Shown: piece by piece, positions 8,680-16,659 of the stretch
Position numbering within the stretch: position 1 is the stretch's first letter
Layout of the letters: the number at the start of each line of letters is the position of its first letter
Origin: Catenibacterium mitsuokai
GTDB taxonomy: Bacteria > Bacillota_I > Bacilli_A > Erysipelotrichales > Coprobacillaceae
Direction: 5' to 3'
NCBI RefSeq assembly: GCF_025148785.1
Contig: NZ_CP102271.1
Span: 1,791,972 to 1,855,971 of the forward strand
Length of the DNA: 64,000 nt
Notes under the pieces: generated by a model
The model's database searches: none
What the model saw: the letters and a program-made list of their open reading frames with translations, nothing else
What the model was told of the DNA's origin: nothing
Position numbers and translations under genes: made by a program

Positions 8680-8708
8680 TTGTTATTATTTTACACATGT
8701 GATATGAT
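8680..8708 (+). promoter_or_regulatory. Candidate promoter of cold-shock gene
   Basis: TTGTTA (8680-8685) and TATGAT (8703-8708) have a 17-base spacer. It would give an mRNA leader of about 110 bases, the long leader usual for csp genes. A second TATAAT at 8779-8784 has no good -35. Confidence 0.5.
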
Positions 8709-8825
8709 ATAGATAGCAGTTACACAGGACATTTTGTATTGGTTTTTTATCAGTAGTACACTATCGATTGCAAAAGCCTATAATAAAGTTGCTTGATGTA
8801 TTGCAATTTACAGGAGGTATGTCAG

Positions 8826-9029
8826 ATGACAGGTAAAGTAAAATGGTTTAAGGCCGAAAAAGGTTATGGATTCATTACAGTAGAAGGACAGAGCAAAGAT
8901 ATCTTCGTTCATTTCTCTGCAATCAACGCTGATGGATACAAGACTTTAGAAGAAGGTCAGACTGTTGAATTTGACGTTGTTGAAGGCGATCGTGGACCAC
9001 AGGCAGCTAACGTTACAGTAGTTGAATAA
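8826..9029 (+). CDS. Cold-shock protein (CspA family)
   Basis: This 67-residue single CSD protein binds single-stranded RNA/DNA and acts as an RNA chaperone. It has both RNP motifs: [10 protein letters not shown] (RNP1) and DIFVHFSAI (RNP2), after the canonical [15 protein letters not shown] start. AGGAGG at 8812-8817 fixes the start at 8826; an in-frame ATG at 8793 lies upstream of that site and is not used. It stands alone, divergent from the M29 gene, behind a long leader, and ends in a shared terminator. Confidence 0.97.
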   Translation: MTGKVKWFKAEKGYGFITVEGQSKDIFVHFSAINADGYKTLEEGQTVEFDVVEGDRGPQAANVTVVE

Positions 9030-9042
9030 TCATTATAAAAAA

Positions 9043-9072
9043 GGCTGATGCAATAAGCATCAGTCTTTTTTT
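9043..9072 (+). terminator. Bidirectional terminator, csp / M42 peptidase
   Basis: GGCTGATGC with GCATCAGTC around a 5-base loop is followed by seven Ts on the plus strand and by T-rich sequence on the minus strand. It overlaps the end of the M42 gene and serves both converging genes. Confidence 0.9.
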
Positions 9073-10088
9073 GTCATATAAGCAATTAACAGCTTCATTG
9101 TGTTCTCTACTGCATCTATATGTGAACGTTCCATACCATGGCTTGCAGCCACACCTGGACCTATCAATGCACCTCTAATATCCTGGCCACCTCTTAAAGA
9201 TGCAGAGACATCAGAACTATAGAATGGATAGATATCAACTGCATAAGATAATTCATTATCTTTCGCAAGATTAATAAGTGTTGTTGTCATCTGATAATCA
9301 TAAGGACCACTAGAGTCCTTCGCACAGATAGAAACATCTCTTTCAGTGCAGCTTAAGTCTTTACCAATACATCCCATATCCACCGCAATAACTTCTTCAA
9401 TTTCTTCAGGAATATAAGCACATCCATGTCCTACTTCTTCGTAAGTAGAAATCAAGAAATACCAAGTATCACGAGGAATAATGAATTCTTCCTTCATTGT
9501 CTTTAATAAGCCATATAGAATAGCTACGCTGAGTTTATCATCTAAGAATCTAGATTTAATAAAGCCACTTGGAGTAATTGTAGTTTTAGGATCAATACAG
9601 ATATAATCTCCTGGCATGATACCTAATTCTTCTACCTCCTTCTTAGATGACACACATTCATCAATACGTACATGCATTGTCATATCAGTTCTAGGGGCAT
9701 TCTTAGAATCATCATAGACATGTGCACTCGGAGAATTAGATAGAATTGTTCCTGTATAAGTTCTGCCATCTCTTGTTACTATTTTACAATATTCACCATC
9801 TAGCGTAGGAACAATAGGGCCTCCTACTAAAGTGAATGCAAGTGTACCATCTTCTTTGATACTTCTGACCATAAGTCCTAAAGTATCAACGTGAGCACAT
9901 AATGCCTTTGTATAATGACCGATACCAGGTACCTTAACAATCAGATTACCTTTATTGGTATGCATTGTCTCATAGCCTAAGGCTTTGACTTCCCTTTCAT
10001 AAAAATCAATGACTGCTTTTGTATATCCTGTAGGAGAATCAATTAAAAGCAGTTCTTTCGCAAATTCCATTACTTTTAATGCATTCAT
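9060..10088 (-). CDS. M42 family metallopeptidase (glutamyl aminopeptidase-like)
   Basis: M42 enzymes are dinuclear-metal aminopeptidases forming large cytoplasmic assemblies. Expected ligands and motifs are visible: CAHVDTLGLMV (His-Asp), SRFLDDKLSVA (bridging Asp), TYEEVGHGC (catalytic Glu pair), VAVDMG-type IAVDMGCIG, and the C-terminal SHGMERSH. The ATG at 10088 has AGAGAGG 6 bases upstream; an upstream ATG at 10112 lies before that site. The product is about 342 residues, the normal size. It is the last gene of the 9060-12713 run. Confidence 0.94.
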   Translation of the reverse strand: MNALKVMEFAKELLLIDSPTGYTKAVIDFYEREVKALGYETMHTNKGNLIVKVPGIGHYTKALCAHVDTLGLMVRSIKEDGTLAFTLVGGPIVPTLDGEYCKIVTRDGRTYTGTILSNSPSAHVYDDSKNAPRTDMTMHVRIDECVSSKKEVEELGIMPGDYICIDPKTTITPSGFIKSRFLDDKLSVAILYGLLKTMKEEFIIPRDTWYFLISTYEEVGHGCAYIPEEIEEVIAVDMGCIGKDLSCTERDVSICAKDSSGPYDYQMTTTLINLAKDNELSYAVDIYPFYSSDVSASLRGGQDIRGALIGPGVAASHGMERSHIDAVENTMKLLIAYMTKKD

Positions 10089-10120
10089 ATGAAACCTCTC
10101 TTTCTTACTCATTATAACAT

Positions 10121-11011
10121 CTAAAAAAGATCAAGCATATTATCAAGATAGATTTCTTCTCTCACATGAATTGAATATTCTGGCTTAACCATATAATATA
10201 ACAGAAACTCTAATACAAGAGCACTGCCTAGACTTCTACCTTCTATCTTAAACTGTGTAAAGCCTAATGGCCTATAAATAGACTGTATGTCTTCAATACT
10301 GATAAACGAAGGATTATGCATGGCATGAGAAAAACGATAGCCTTGCTTTGCATTTGGTGCTTTACAAATATGATCCGGGATATCTTTACCCAAGTTCTGT
10401 AAACTCACCGTTTCATAACATGTCTTTCTATCCTGACATCCTACATAACAGCATTCATTACATAAGAATTCTACTTTATCCTTCTGTTTGATTGTAGATA
10501 ATAATTTAAGTTTCTTATTCAAACGGAAGTCAGGCACAACATAACGGAATTCTTCTCTTTCGCATTCCTCTTTAAACTCATTAAAGTCAGTGATGACTTT
10601 AGTGGTAGAAGAGACAAAATAAAGATGTGGATATTTCTTCATCAAATAGTGTAACAAGAGATCAGAATGTACAATGACTCCATTATTGCCTGCCTCATTA
10701 AACAATCTACATAATGTATTACATTTAGGATCTAAGAGATGCTCTTCTTCTAGCATAGAGTTACTAAAAGTAAGTCTTGCAGAAATATGATACATTTTCA
10801 TCAGGTCTAATACCTCACGAGGGTTATCTTCTCCTTCTCCTAGTCTTCCTCCACCCCATAAGCAGTCCATTGGAGCACCATAAATAGAACCTATTTCACA
10901 CCAGTCATAAAAATATTCTCTATGATCATAAAAAAGAGGAAGGAATTTCTTATATAATTCATAGAATTCAAATAATCCTGGTAAGTGGTAATAAATTGTT
11001 TGATTCATCAT
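10121..11011 (-). CDS. U32-peptidase-like protein with Cys cluster
   Basis: This 296-residue protein has features of U32-related TIM-barrel proteins: CNECCYVGCQDRKTCYE in the middle, HICKAPNAKQGYRF, and FTQFKIEGRSLGSAL near the C-terminus (the IEGR segment is typical). U32-type proteins often hold a 4Fe-4S cluster and several modify RNA or quinones by hydroxylation, but the substrate here is unknown. The start ATGATG overlaps the stop of the sirtuin gene by 4 bases, so the two are made together. Confidence 0.65.
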   Translation of the reverse strand: MMNQTIYYHLPGLFEFYELYKKFLPLFYDHREYFYDWCEIGSIYGAPMDCLWGGGRLGEGEDNPREVLDLMKMYHISARLTFSNSMLEEEHLLDPKCNTLCRLFNEAGNNGVIVHSDLLLHYLMKKYPHLYFVSSTTKVITDFNEFKEECEREEFRYVVPDFRLNKKLKLLSTIKQKDKVEFLCNECCYVGCQDRKTCYETVSLQNLGKDIPDHICKAPNAKQGYRFSHAMHNPSFISIEDIQSIYRPLGFTQFKIEGRSLGSALVLEFLLYYMVKPEYSIHVREEIYLDNMLDLF

Positions 11012-11562
11012 TCTTCCGTTAATTCTTTCAACACTTTTCTTACATTATGAGCTGCATCTTCCTGTATCTCAATAATACGAGCTCCTCTAGACTTGGCTAA
11101 TTCTCTTAAATCTACAGATATACCTGTATGGAATGAACATCCTACTACTAAAAATACATCTCCTGGTTGTAATGTATAAACCATTTCATAAGCTAATTGA
11201 TAATTTGGTGCTGGATCACCATAAAGAACTGGCTTATTGTATAAAGAATAAGCAATATCCATTTCATCATCTTCAGGAAGACCACCATGTAGTTCTAATG
11301 CATCGCTACCTGCAAGTCTATGTAAGCCATCAATATTCATTGTGATAATAGGAACATGATACTCTGCCAAGGCATAATGCGCATCATTTGGTTTTGCGCC
11401 ATTCATATTCGCTTTTAATTGTCTAATAACTTCATTGTATTCTTCGTGATGTCTTTGTGCATAGCTTCTAAATAGTTTTTCTCTGACATCCGGTCTTTCC
11501 ATAAATGTAGGAATATTACTCTGTTTAGATATTCCTGCACCTGTAAATGCGATTATCTTCAT
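11008..11562 (-). CDS. Short Sir2-family protein lacking the zinc module
   Basis: The sirtuin core is clear: FTGAGISKQSNIPTF (NAD-binding GAGIS), ITMNIDGLH (catalytic NID region), ELHGG (catalytic His) and a late VVGCSFHTG motif. The four-Cys zinc ribbon expected between ELHG and the next strand is absent; only about 20 residues without Cys separate them, and the protein is about 184 residues rather than ~240. It may be an NAD-dependent deacylase or ADP-ribosyl-type enzyme with a minimal fold. The ATG at 11562 has GGAGA 8 bases before it; the in-frame ATG at 11571 abuts that site. Confidence 0.85.
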   Translation of the reverse strand: MKIIAFTGAGISKQSNIPTFMERPDVREKLFRSYAQRHHEEYNEVIRQLKANMNGAKPNDAHYALAEYHVPIITMNIDGLHRLAGSDALELHGGLPEDDEMDIAYSLYNKPVLYGDPAPNYQLAYEMVYTLQPGDVFLVVGCSFHTGISVDLRELAKSRGARIIEIQEDAAHNVRKVLKELTEE

Positions 11563-11594
11563 AACAATCATCTCCTTGTATTATATTATAACAC

Positions 11595-12198
11595 TTAAAG
11601 GATTCTTAATAAATCTTCTACCTTTTCTAAGATATAATCAGAATCACTCATATCTTTACTTTCTACACTACCCCATTTTGCGAACGCAAAATCAATGCCT
11701 GCATTTCTTGAAGCAAGAAGATCTGAATAAGCATCTCCAATATAAATAACATCTTCTTTACTTAATCCTAAACGTTCCATACACAATAATAATAGTTCAG
11801 AATCCGGTTTATGTTTAGAGGTATCATCCTCTAGCGCAACAACTTCCATGTAATCATCTAGTCCTAAAGAAACTACATCAATATCATATTGTTTCTTATT
11901 TTTAGAAGAGACAACGCTAAATCTTAACTTTTCATGCAATATCTTTAATACGTCATCCATTCCTTCATAAGGACTTGCCTGATATTCATTCACATATTTT
12001 ACCCATCTTGCATATACTTCTTCAGGATTGTTGACTTCTAGTTCTTCCATGGCCTTCATACCTGGATATGAGGCAAAGTGATAGACTTCTTCTAAAGTCC
12101 ATTCTTCCCCCTTTTCTTTCTGAAGAATCTTATGTAAAGGAATCATATTCACATCAAGAGTATTTATTAGTATCAAAAATGAGAGCTTTATATTTCAT
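11595..12198 (-). pseudogene. HAD-superfamily phosphatase, frameshifted near N-terminus
   Basis: The main frame encodes a HAD hydrolase (VVSSKNKKQYD, KPDSELLLLC, VIYIGDAYSDLLASRNAG) but, from the TTG at 12176, lacks the nucleophile Asp. The missing start is in another frame: ATG at 12198 encodes MKYKALIFDTN and then stops. Removing one base in the A run at about 12163-12165 joins them as FDTNNTLDVN; a two-base loss elsewhere would also fit. The ATG overlaps the mnmM stop (TAATG), as expected of a coupled gene. It is either a real frameshift mutation or a sequencing error. The second Asp of DxD reads as Asn in the one-base model. Confidence 0.8.
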
Positions 12199-12713
12199 TA
12201 TTTTCTCTCTATTTCTATTACATAAGGTGCATTCTTTTTATTCATCATCTTAAAACTTGATACATTAAATGTATGTGTATCTAAATCTGATACATAGTTA
12301 TCAATCCATAAAGCTTCTTCTTTACCCTGAGGATGTCCAATATAACAAGTGATAAAGATGACCTTTTTCATATGTTCAACAGCTTTAATAAGAGTTCTTT
12401 GAGTAACATCAAGTGTTGTTGTGATGTTATGATCTCCTTCCGGTAAATAGCCGAGATTAAAAATACCAATATCAAATGTATCAACATAATGATCAAAATT
12501 CTCATGAGAATCATGAATAAGGTGTGCTTTATCTCCTACTAATTCTCTTGTATGTATTAATGCTTCTTCTTGTATATCAAAGCTATAGACTTCCTTGCAG
12601 CATTCAATTAAAGCCTTTGTATCATGACCATTACCCATTGTGAAATCTACACCTATTTCTAGATTTTCATATGTATGCATACGTTCATGAACATACTCTA
12701 CCATACTTAACAT
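12198..12713 (-). CDS. mnmM: tRNA mnm5s2U biosynthesis methyltransferase MnmM (YtqB family)
   Basis: This 171-residue SAM-dependent Rossmann methyltransferase has GVDFTMGNGHDT (SAM motif), VYSFDIQEEAL and the family-defining NLGYLPEGDHNITT. YtqB/MnmM methylates the nm5s2U wobble base of tRNA to mnm5s2U. Its AAAGGAGATAAG ribosome site directly follows the T-run of the upstream terminator at 12729-12753. It is coupled to the frameshifted HAD gene by a stop-start overlap. Confidence 0.88.
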   Translation of the reverse strand: MLSMVEYVHERMHTYENLEIGVDFTMGNGHDTKALIECCKEVYSFDIQEEALIHTRELVGDKAHLIHDSHENFDHYVDTFDIGIFNLGYLPEGDHNITTTLDVTQRTLIKAVEHMKKVIFITCYIGHPQGKEEALWIDNYVSDLDTHTFNVSSFKMMNKKNAPYVIEIERK

Positions 12714-12728
12714 AATTCTTATCTCCTT

Positions 12729-12753
12729 TAAAAAAATCCGGCAAATGCCGGAT
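12729..12753 (-). terminator. Terminator after the M15 carboxypeptidase gene
   Basis: ATCCGGC-ATTT-GCCGGAT is followed by about seven Ts on the minus strand just after the stop at 12757. The T-run runs straight into the ribosome site of mnmM. Confidence 0.9.
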
Positions 12754-12756
12754 TCA

Positions 12757-13989
12757 TTATGATTTTAATGCAGGAAGGTCTCCTGTATAAAGACAATATT
12801 CTTCTAATGTCCAGTTGTTTTCGTACATGATCTTAGCCGCTTTTTTACCTACATAACGGAAATGCCAAGGTTCCTGTGTAATACCTGTAATCTTAGAAGT
12901 ACCATCCGCAAAACGTAATACAAAGCCATATTTATGTGCATTCTTGCATGCCCATTTATATTCTGATGTATCACCAAATACAAGTCTCTTACCTTCATTG
13001 ACACTTTCAGAACTCATATCAATACCAAGTCCTGTCTGATGTTCACTTGCACCAGGTAAAGCAACGTGCTGGATTGCATAAAGCTCTCCCCACTTCTGCT
13101 TATATTCTTTGTAGATTTCATTCTGTTCACGATAAGAACGATAACCACTATTAATCATGATATAATAGCCTTCCTGTTCACCTGCTTTACGCATAGCAAG
13201 GAATGCTTTATAGGCTTCTTTTCTAAGTTTTGGATGATCACACTTTTTAGTAATATATTTCTTATCAGGTGTCACGAGATCAGTTGGTTTATAATCTGAA
13301 GGGAGATATAAGCCTTTCTTTACAAGTGTAGTGTAACGGGCTGGATTAGTAATAGTATGTCTAGTCGCTTCCTTAGTAGAATCTCCAATAAAAGGATAAG
13401 ACGTACTTAATACAGCATAGTTATAATTCTTACTTGATTTATAAGCTGCTTCATATTTATCCAAATCCTGGAATTTAAAACCAGAAACAGCCATATAATT
13501 CTTCATCTTATTATAGCTATAGCCTTTATCTAGAATATAATCCAAATCATCGCTATCCGCTGTTTTTAAGATTGCCCAAATCTGTTTTTCAGTAAAGCCT
13601 TTCTTCTTTAAAGTAGGAATCTGATCATCTAACAAAGGTGTTAATGTGTCAACAACATCTGCAGATTTCATCTTCTTATGAAGAGACTGATATTGTTCAA
13701 AATCAGCATAATACTTAACATCCTTTGAATGCTTTAACCATGAATCAAGATGATCTAAATAATCATCATCAATGACCATCTTCACTTTGTCACTTGTTAG
13801 TTTTAATACAGCAGACTGCTGAGACCATGAATAACCCTTCATAGCCAATCTAATACGTGAAAAGTTAAATGTAATAACTAATACCAATACAACAACTACA
13901 GGAATAACAACTTTTAAGACGTTATCCCATCTTATTCTTCTACGATGTCTGTAAGGAGAATAATTATAATTTCTCTTTCTTCTTCTCAT
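12757..13989 (-). CDS. Membrane-anchored D-Ala-D-Ala carboxypeptidase (VanY/LdcB, M15B)
   Basis: The 410 residues comprise a very basic N-terminus, one transmembrane helix (about 27-45), a helical linker and a C-terminal M15B domain. Zinc and catalytic motifs are visible: INSGYRSYREQNEIY, ASEHQTGLGIDM (SxHxxGxxxD) and EPWHFRYVG (third His). These enzymes trim the terminal D-Ala of peptidoglycan stems outside the cell. A conserved-looking linker (residues about 60-190) holds helical repeats of the type LDYILDKGYSYNKMKNYM, probably a spacer. An AGAGGTAAG site precedes the ATG. Confidence 0.92.
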   Translation of the reverse strand: MRRRKRNYNYSPYRHRRRIRWDNVLKVVIPVVVVLVLVITFNFSRIRLAMKGYSWSQQSAVLKLTSDKVKMVIDDDYLDHLDSWLKHSKDVKYYADFEQYQSLHKKMKSADVVDTLTPLLDDQIPTLKKKGFTEKQIWAILKTADSDDLDYILDKGYSYNKMKNYMAVSGFKFQDLDKYEAAYKSSKNYNYAVLSTSYPFIGDSTKEATRHTITNPARYTTLVKKGLYLPSDYKPTDLVTPDKKYITKKCDHPKLRKEAYKAFLAMRKAGEQEGYYIMINSGYRSYREQNEIYKEYKQKWGELYAIQHVALPGASEHQTGLGIDMSSESVNEGKRLVFGDTSEYKWACKNAHKYGFVLRFADGTSKITGITQEPWHFRYVGKKAAKIMYENNWTLEEYCLYTGDLPALKS

Positions 13990-14172
13990 ACTTCTTACCT
14001 CTTTCTATATCACAAGTAATAGTACCAAATGGCACATAATTTGTCCATAATACAAGAATATTATCTTATGATTTCACATAATTTACATATTACTGTTTAA
14101 TTATGAGAACACAATTGCAAAAATATAGATTTTATGATATCTTTTACTAAGTGTGAAAAGGAGGTTTCCCCG

Positions 14173-14448
14173 ATGCAATTAGTCATTTATATATTCATTG
14201 CGTTATGTACTCTTGCAATCGCAATTCTATTTACTGAAGTTATTGGAAAACTATTCAAAGCATTACTTGCTTTAGTAGGCGCTGCTTCTACTGGTTACTC
14301 AATTGCCTTAGCTGCACGTATGATTGCAGATTCTACTAAGTGGTTCAGCAAACCACCACTAATGAATACTTTCTATATTTCATCTGCAATCGTATTAGTA
14401 TTAATCATCATCGTTACAAAAGTAATCTTAAAAAAGAAGAACGGTTAA
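14173..14448 (+). CDS. Small membrane protein
   Basis: This 91-residue protein has two to three hydrophobic helices (about residues 2-20, 26-45 and 63-84) and a basic C-terminal tail (KVILKKKNG). AAGGAGG at about 14159-14165 fixes the ATG at 14173; an in-frame ATG at 14134 lies before that site. It is transcribed alone and divergent from the carboxypeptidase gene, and ends in a terminator. No family is recognised. Confidence 0.75.
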   Translation: MQLVIYIFIALCTLAIAILFTEVIGKLFKALLALVGAASTGYSIALAARMIADSTKWFSKPPLMNTFYISSAIVLVLIIIVTKVILKKKNG

Positions 14449-14461
14449 TAACCGTTTTTTA
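14440..14461 (+). terminator. Terminator of the small membrane protein gene
   Basis: AACGGTT-AAT-AACCGTT followed by Ts overlaps the stop codon. Confidence 0.85.
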
Positions 14462-14467
14462 TTATAC

Positions 14468-14499
14468 ACAAAAAAAGGAATGCCTGTGCATTCCTTTTA
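14468..14499 (-). terminator. Second terminator-like hairpin
   Basis: AAAGGAATGC-CTGT-GCATTCCTTT has an A/T run on both sides and could stop transcription from either side between converging genes. Confidence 0.65.
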
Positions 14500-14504
14500 C
14501 TGAC

Positions 14505-14790
14505 TACTCTCACGGGCTTGCCCATGGGGTTCTTATTGTCAAGTTTAGCTTATAATCGTACATCATTTTCAGACTTCGGAATACAAGTGTAAATCTATTT
14601 AAGTAAGAACTTCTATTACCAAGCAGTCCAACGACTACATTAACGGTAAATTTCTATCTTGCGATATGGAAGTATAGTCAATCTCCCTGATGTTTATTTT
14701 ATGCTATTTTGATTCTATTAGTCTCAATTCGGGTAGAAAACTTAAGTAAAAATTATGTGGTTTTCATCCCATAGGCAAGCCTATGTTTTT
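14505..14790 (-). mobile_element. IS200/IS605-like non-coding remnant with palindromic ends
   Basis: No gene is found in this ~290-base stretch. Its ends carry similar palindromes in inverted orientation: CACGGGCTTGCCCATGG at 14511-14527 and, on the other strand, CATAGGCTTGCCTATGGG near 14768-14785. On the minus strand the far end reads CCCGTGAGAGTAG, close to the GGCGGTGAGAGGAG next to the hairpin at the left end of the IS605-type element at 50479. I read it as a transposase-less derivative, possibly with a structured guide-RNA-like interior (GTTCTTA and TAAGAAC can pair). This is inference. Confidence 0.4.
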
Positions 14791-14801
14791 TTCGCCAGTA
14801 A

Positions 14802-16148
14802 TTAATAACATCTTCTTGCCTGGTAGAAACTTCTCTGCCAATAGCTATTTGCTAGTGATGCAACCTGTACTGGTTTACCAGATGAAGGCGCATGCACCAT
14901 ACGGTTACCACCAATATAGATACCTACATGATGAACACCAGAATATGAACCATTTGAACTAAATAAGATAATATCACCAGCCTGCATAGAACCACGATCT
15001 ACATATGATCCTACACCACATAATGACTTTGTTGTATTTGATCCAATATTTACACCAGCCTGATAATGAGCCCAGTTTACAAGACCAGAACAGTCAAACT
15101 TAGTCCAGTTAGGATTAGAAATCTGACTCATAGAGTGGCATCCACCCCACACATACATATAGCCCTGACGTGTTAATGCCTTATTCGCAATTGCAAGCCC
15201 TCTTGCAGACTGATTAGCACTTGGAGCTGGTGCAGGTGTTGTATTCTGACTGCCTCCTCCATGATTAGAAGAACCACCATGATTTGATGAACCACTGTTA
15301 TTTGATGATCCACTATTGCTAGAAGAACCACTATTTGTATTAGGTGTTGCATGAGTGACACCATTTACTTTAGATTCATCTGATGCTTTACTTAATTCAA
15401 CTAAGTTCTGTGCAATTGTCCCAATACTATTTTCATTATCAGATAAATCACTCTGCTTATCCTGTAAAGCTTTCTGTTCGGCTTCAAGTTTAGCTACTAA
15501 TGATTTCTGTAATGTTTCAGCTTCACTCTTTTGTGCATTTAATGCAGTCTGAGTATCAACAAGTGTCTGCTTCTGTACTTCTAGCTGCTTCTGTTCTTCT
15601 TTGATTTCATTCATCAAATCTGTTTCATAAGCCGTTAAATCTTTAAGAGTAGCAGCTCTTGAGAAGAAATCAGAGAATGAGCTGGCATTAAATAAATAAT
15701 CTACATATGCATTAGAATTCATCTGACTCTGCATTGAATAGATTCTATCTTTTAATAAAGCCTTTTTCTGGTTCAGATTGTTTTCTGCATTTGTGATTGC
15801 AGTATTCATATAAGCAATCTTCTGATTGGCTTCATTGATCTGACTATTTAAAGTATTAATCTTATTTGCTGCATCTGAGATAGATAACTTCGCACTATCA
15901 ACATTATTCTGTTTACTGTTGATTTCATTTTTTAAACTTGCACTTTTTGTCTTTAAGTACTTATTAAACTCTTTACAAGTATTCTGATTTGAACGAGTAA
16001 GGGTCTTTGATGAACAAAGTCTATAATACTTTGATTCCTGACCAGCAAACTTATTAGCTGCTTCAACTGTATTCACATTGGATAAAGCAAGCGGTGTTAC
16101 CATCGCAGCGGCAATAAGCAATGACACAATTTTATGTCTTCTTTTCAC
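14802..16148 (-). CDS. Secreted NlpC/P60 peptidoglycan endopeptidase with coiled coil
   Basis: The protein has a signal peptide (KRRHKIVSLLIAAAMVTPLAL then AxA-type cleavage near VEAANK), a long coiled coil (about residues 60-260), a Ser/Asn/Gly/His-rich low-complexity linker, and a C-terminal NlpC/P60 domain. The catalytic residues are Cys in KFDCSGLVNWA, His in HHVGIYIGG and His in MVHAPSSG. It cuts peptide cross-bridges in the wall, as in cell separation. The start is GTG at 16148 with GGAAGGTG upstream; the longer frame to 16187 lacks a ribosome site. The size is about 448 residues. Confidence 0.93.
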   Translation of the reverse strand: MKRRHKIVSLLIAAAMVTPLALSNVNTVEAANKFAGQESKYYRLCSSKTLTRSNQNTCKEFNKYLKTKSASLKNEINSKQNNVDSAKLSISDAANKINTLNSQINEANQKIAYMNTAITNAENNLNQKKALLKDRIYSMQSQMNSNAYVDYLFNASSFSDFFSRAATLKDLTAYETDLMNEIKEEQKQLEVQKQTLVDTQTALNAQKSEAETLQKSLVAKLEAEQKALQDKQSDLSDNENSIGTIAQNLVELSKASDESKVNGVTHATPNTNSGSSSNSGSSNNSGSSNHGGSSNHGGGSQNTTPAPAPSANQSARGLAIANKALTRQGYMYVWGGCHSMSQISNPNWTKFDCSGLVNWAHYQAGVNIGSNTTKSLCGVGSYVDRGSMQAGDIILFSSNGSYSGVHHVGIYIGGNRMVHAPSSGKPVQVASLANSYWQRSFYQARRCY

Positions 16149-16218
16149 AAAATCACCTTCCTTCACGTACAAGTAATTATAACACAAGTTATATTAAAAC
16201 CCAATCTCATATAGAAAT

Positions 16219-16659
16219 TCACACAATCTTAAGAAGTTTCAGTCTTTCTGATTCTTCGTGTTTTAAAACTGTCTTTTCAAGATAATGACTCCAACAATCT
16301 GCATCTTTAATCAGTTCACTATAAGCATCATCTATGCATTCTTTACGTGAATGATTAGTAATCGCAGTGAAAATGATATTTTTTTCTTCATCACTAAATA
16401 TTGGACCAAGAAGTTCTTTCGCCAATTCACTTGAACGCGTCGCATGCTGGAAACTAGAAGAATAAATAGGCACTGCCACATCATGAAGAAGACCAATAAT
16501 CGCACATAATTCTTCATCAAGTCCTCTTTCTTTCGCAAGAAGTACACACAGTGTTTCTACTTGGAACATATGCGCTATTGCCTCTCTTTTATAATAGCCA
16601 TGACTCTTTTCATCTAAAAGATGCAATACCTCATCGCGTATACTAAAATAGCGATTCAT
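16219..16659 (-). CDS. HD-domain phosphohydrolase
   Basis: This 146-residue HD protein shows the metal-binding pattern H...HD...: AIAHMFQVETL (first His), GLLHDVAVP (HD pair), an intermediate FQHATRSSELA and DADCWSHYL (C-terminal Asp). HD proteins hydrolyse nucleotides or phosphoesters; the substrate is unknown. The ATG overlaps the rsmF stop by 4 bases (ATGA), so the gene is coupled to rsmF. Confidence 0.85.
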   Translation of the reverse strand: MNRYFSIRDEVLHLLDEKSHGYYKREAIAHMFQVETLCVLLAKERGLDEELCAIIGLLHDVAVPIYSSSFQHATRSSELAKELLGPIFSDEEKNIIFTAITNHSRKECIDDAYSELIKDADCWSHYLEKTVLKHEESERLKLLKIV

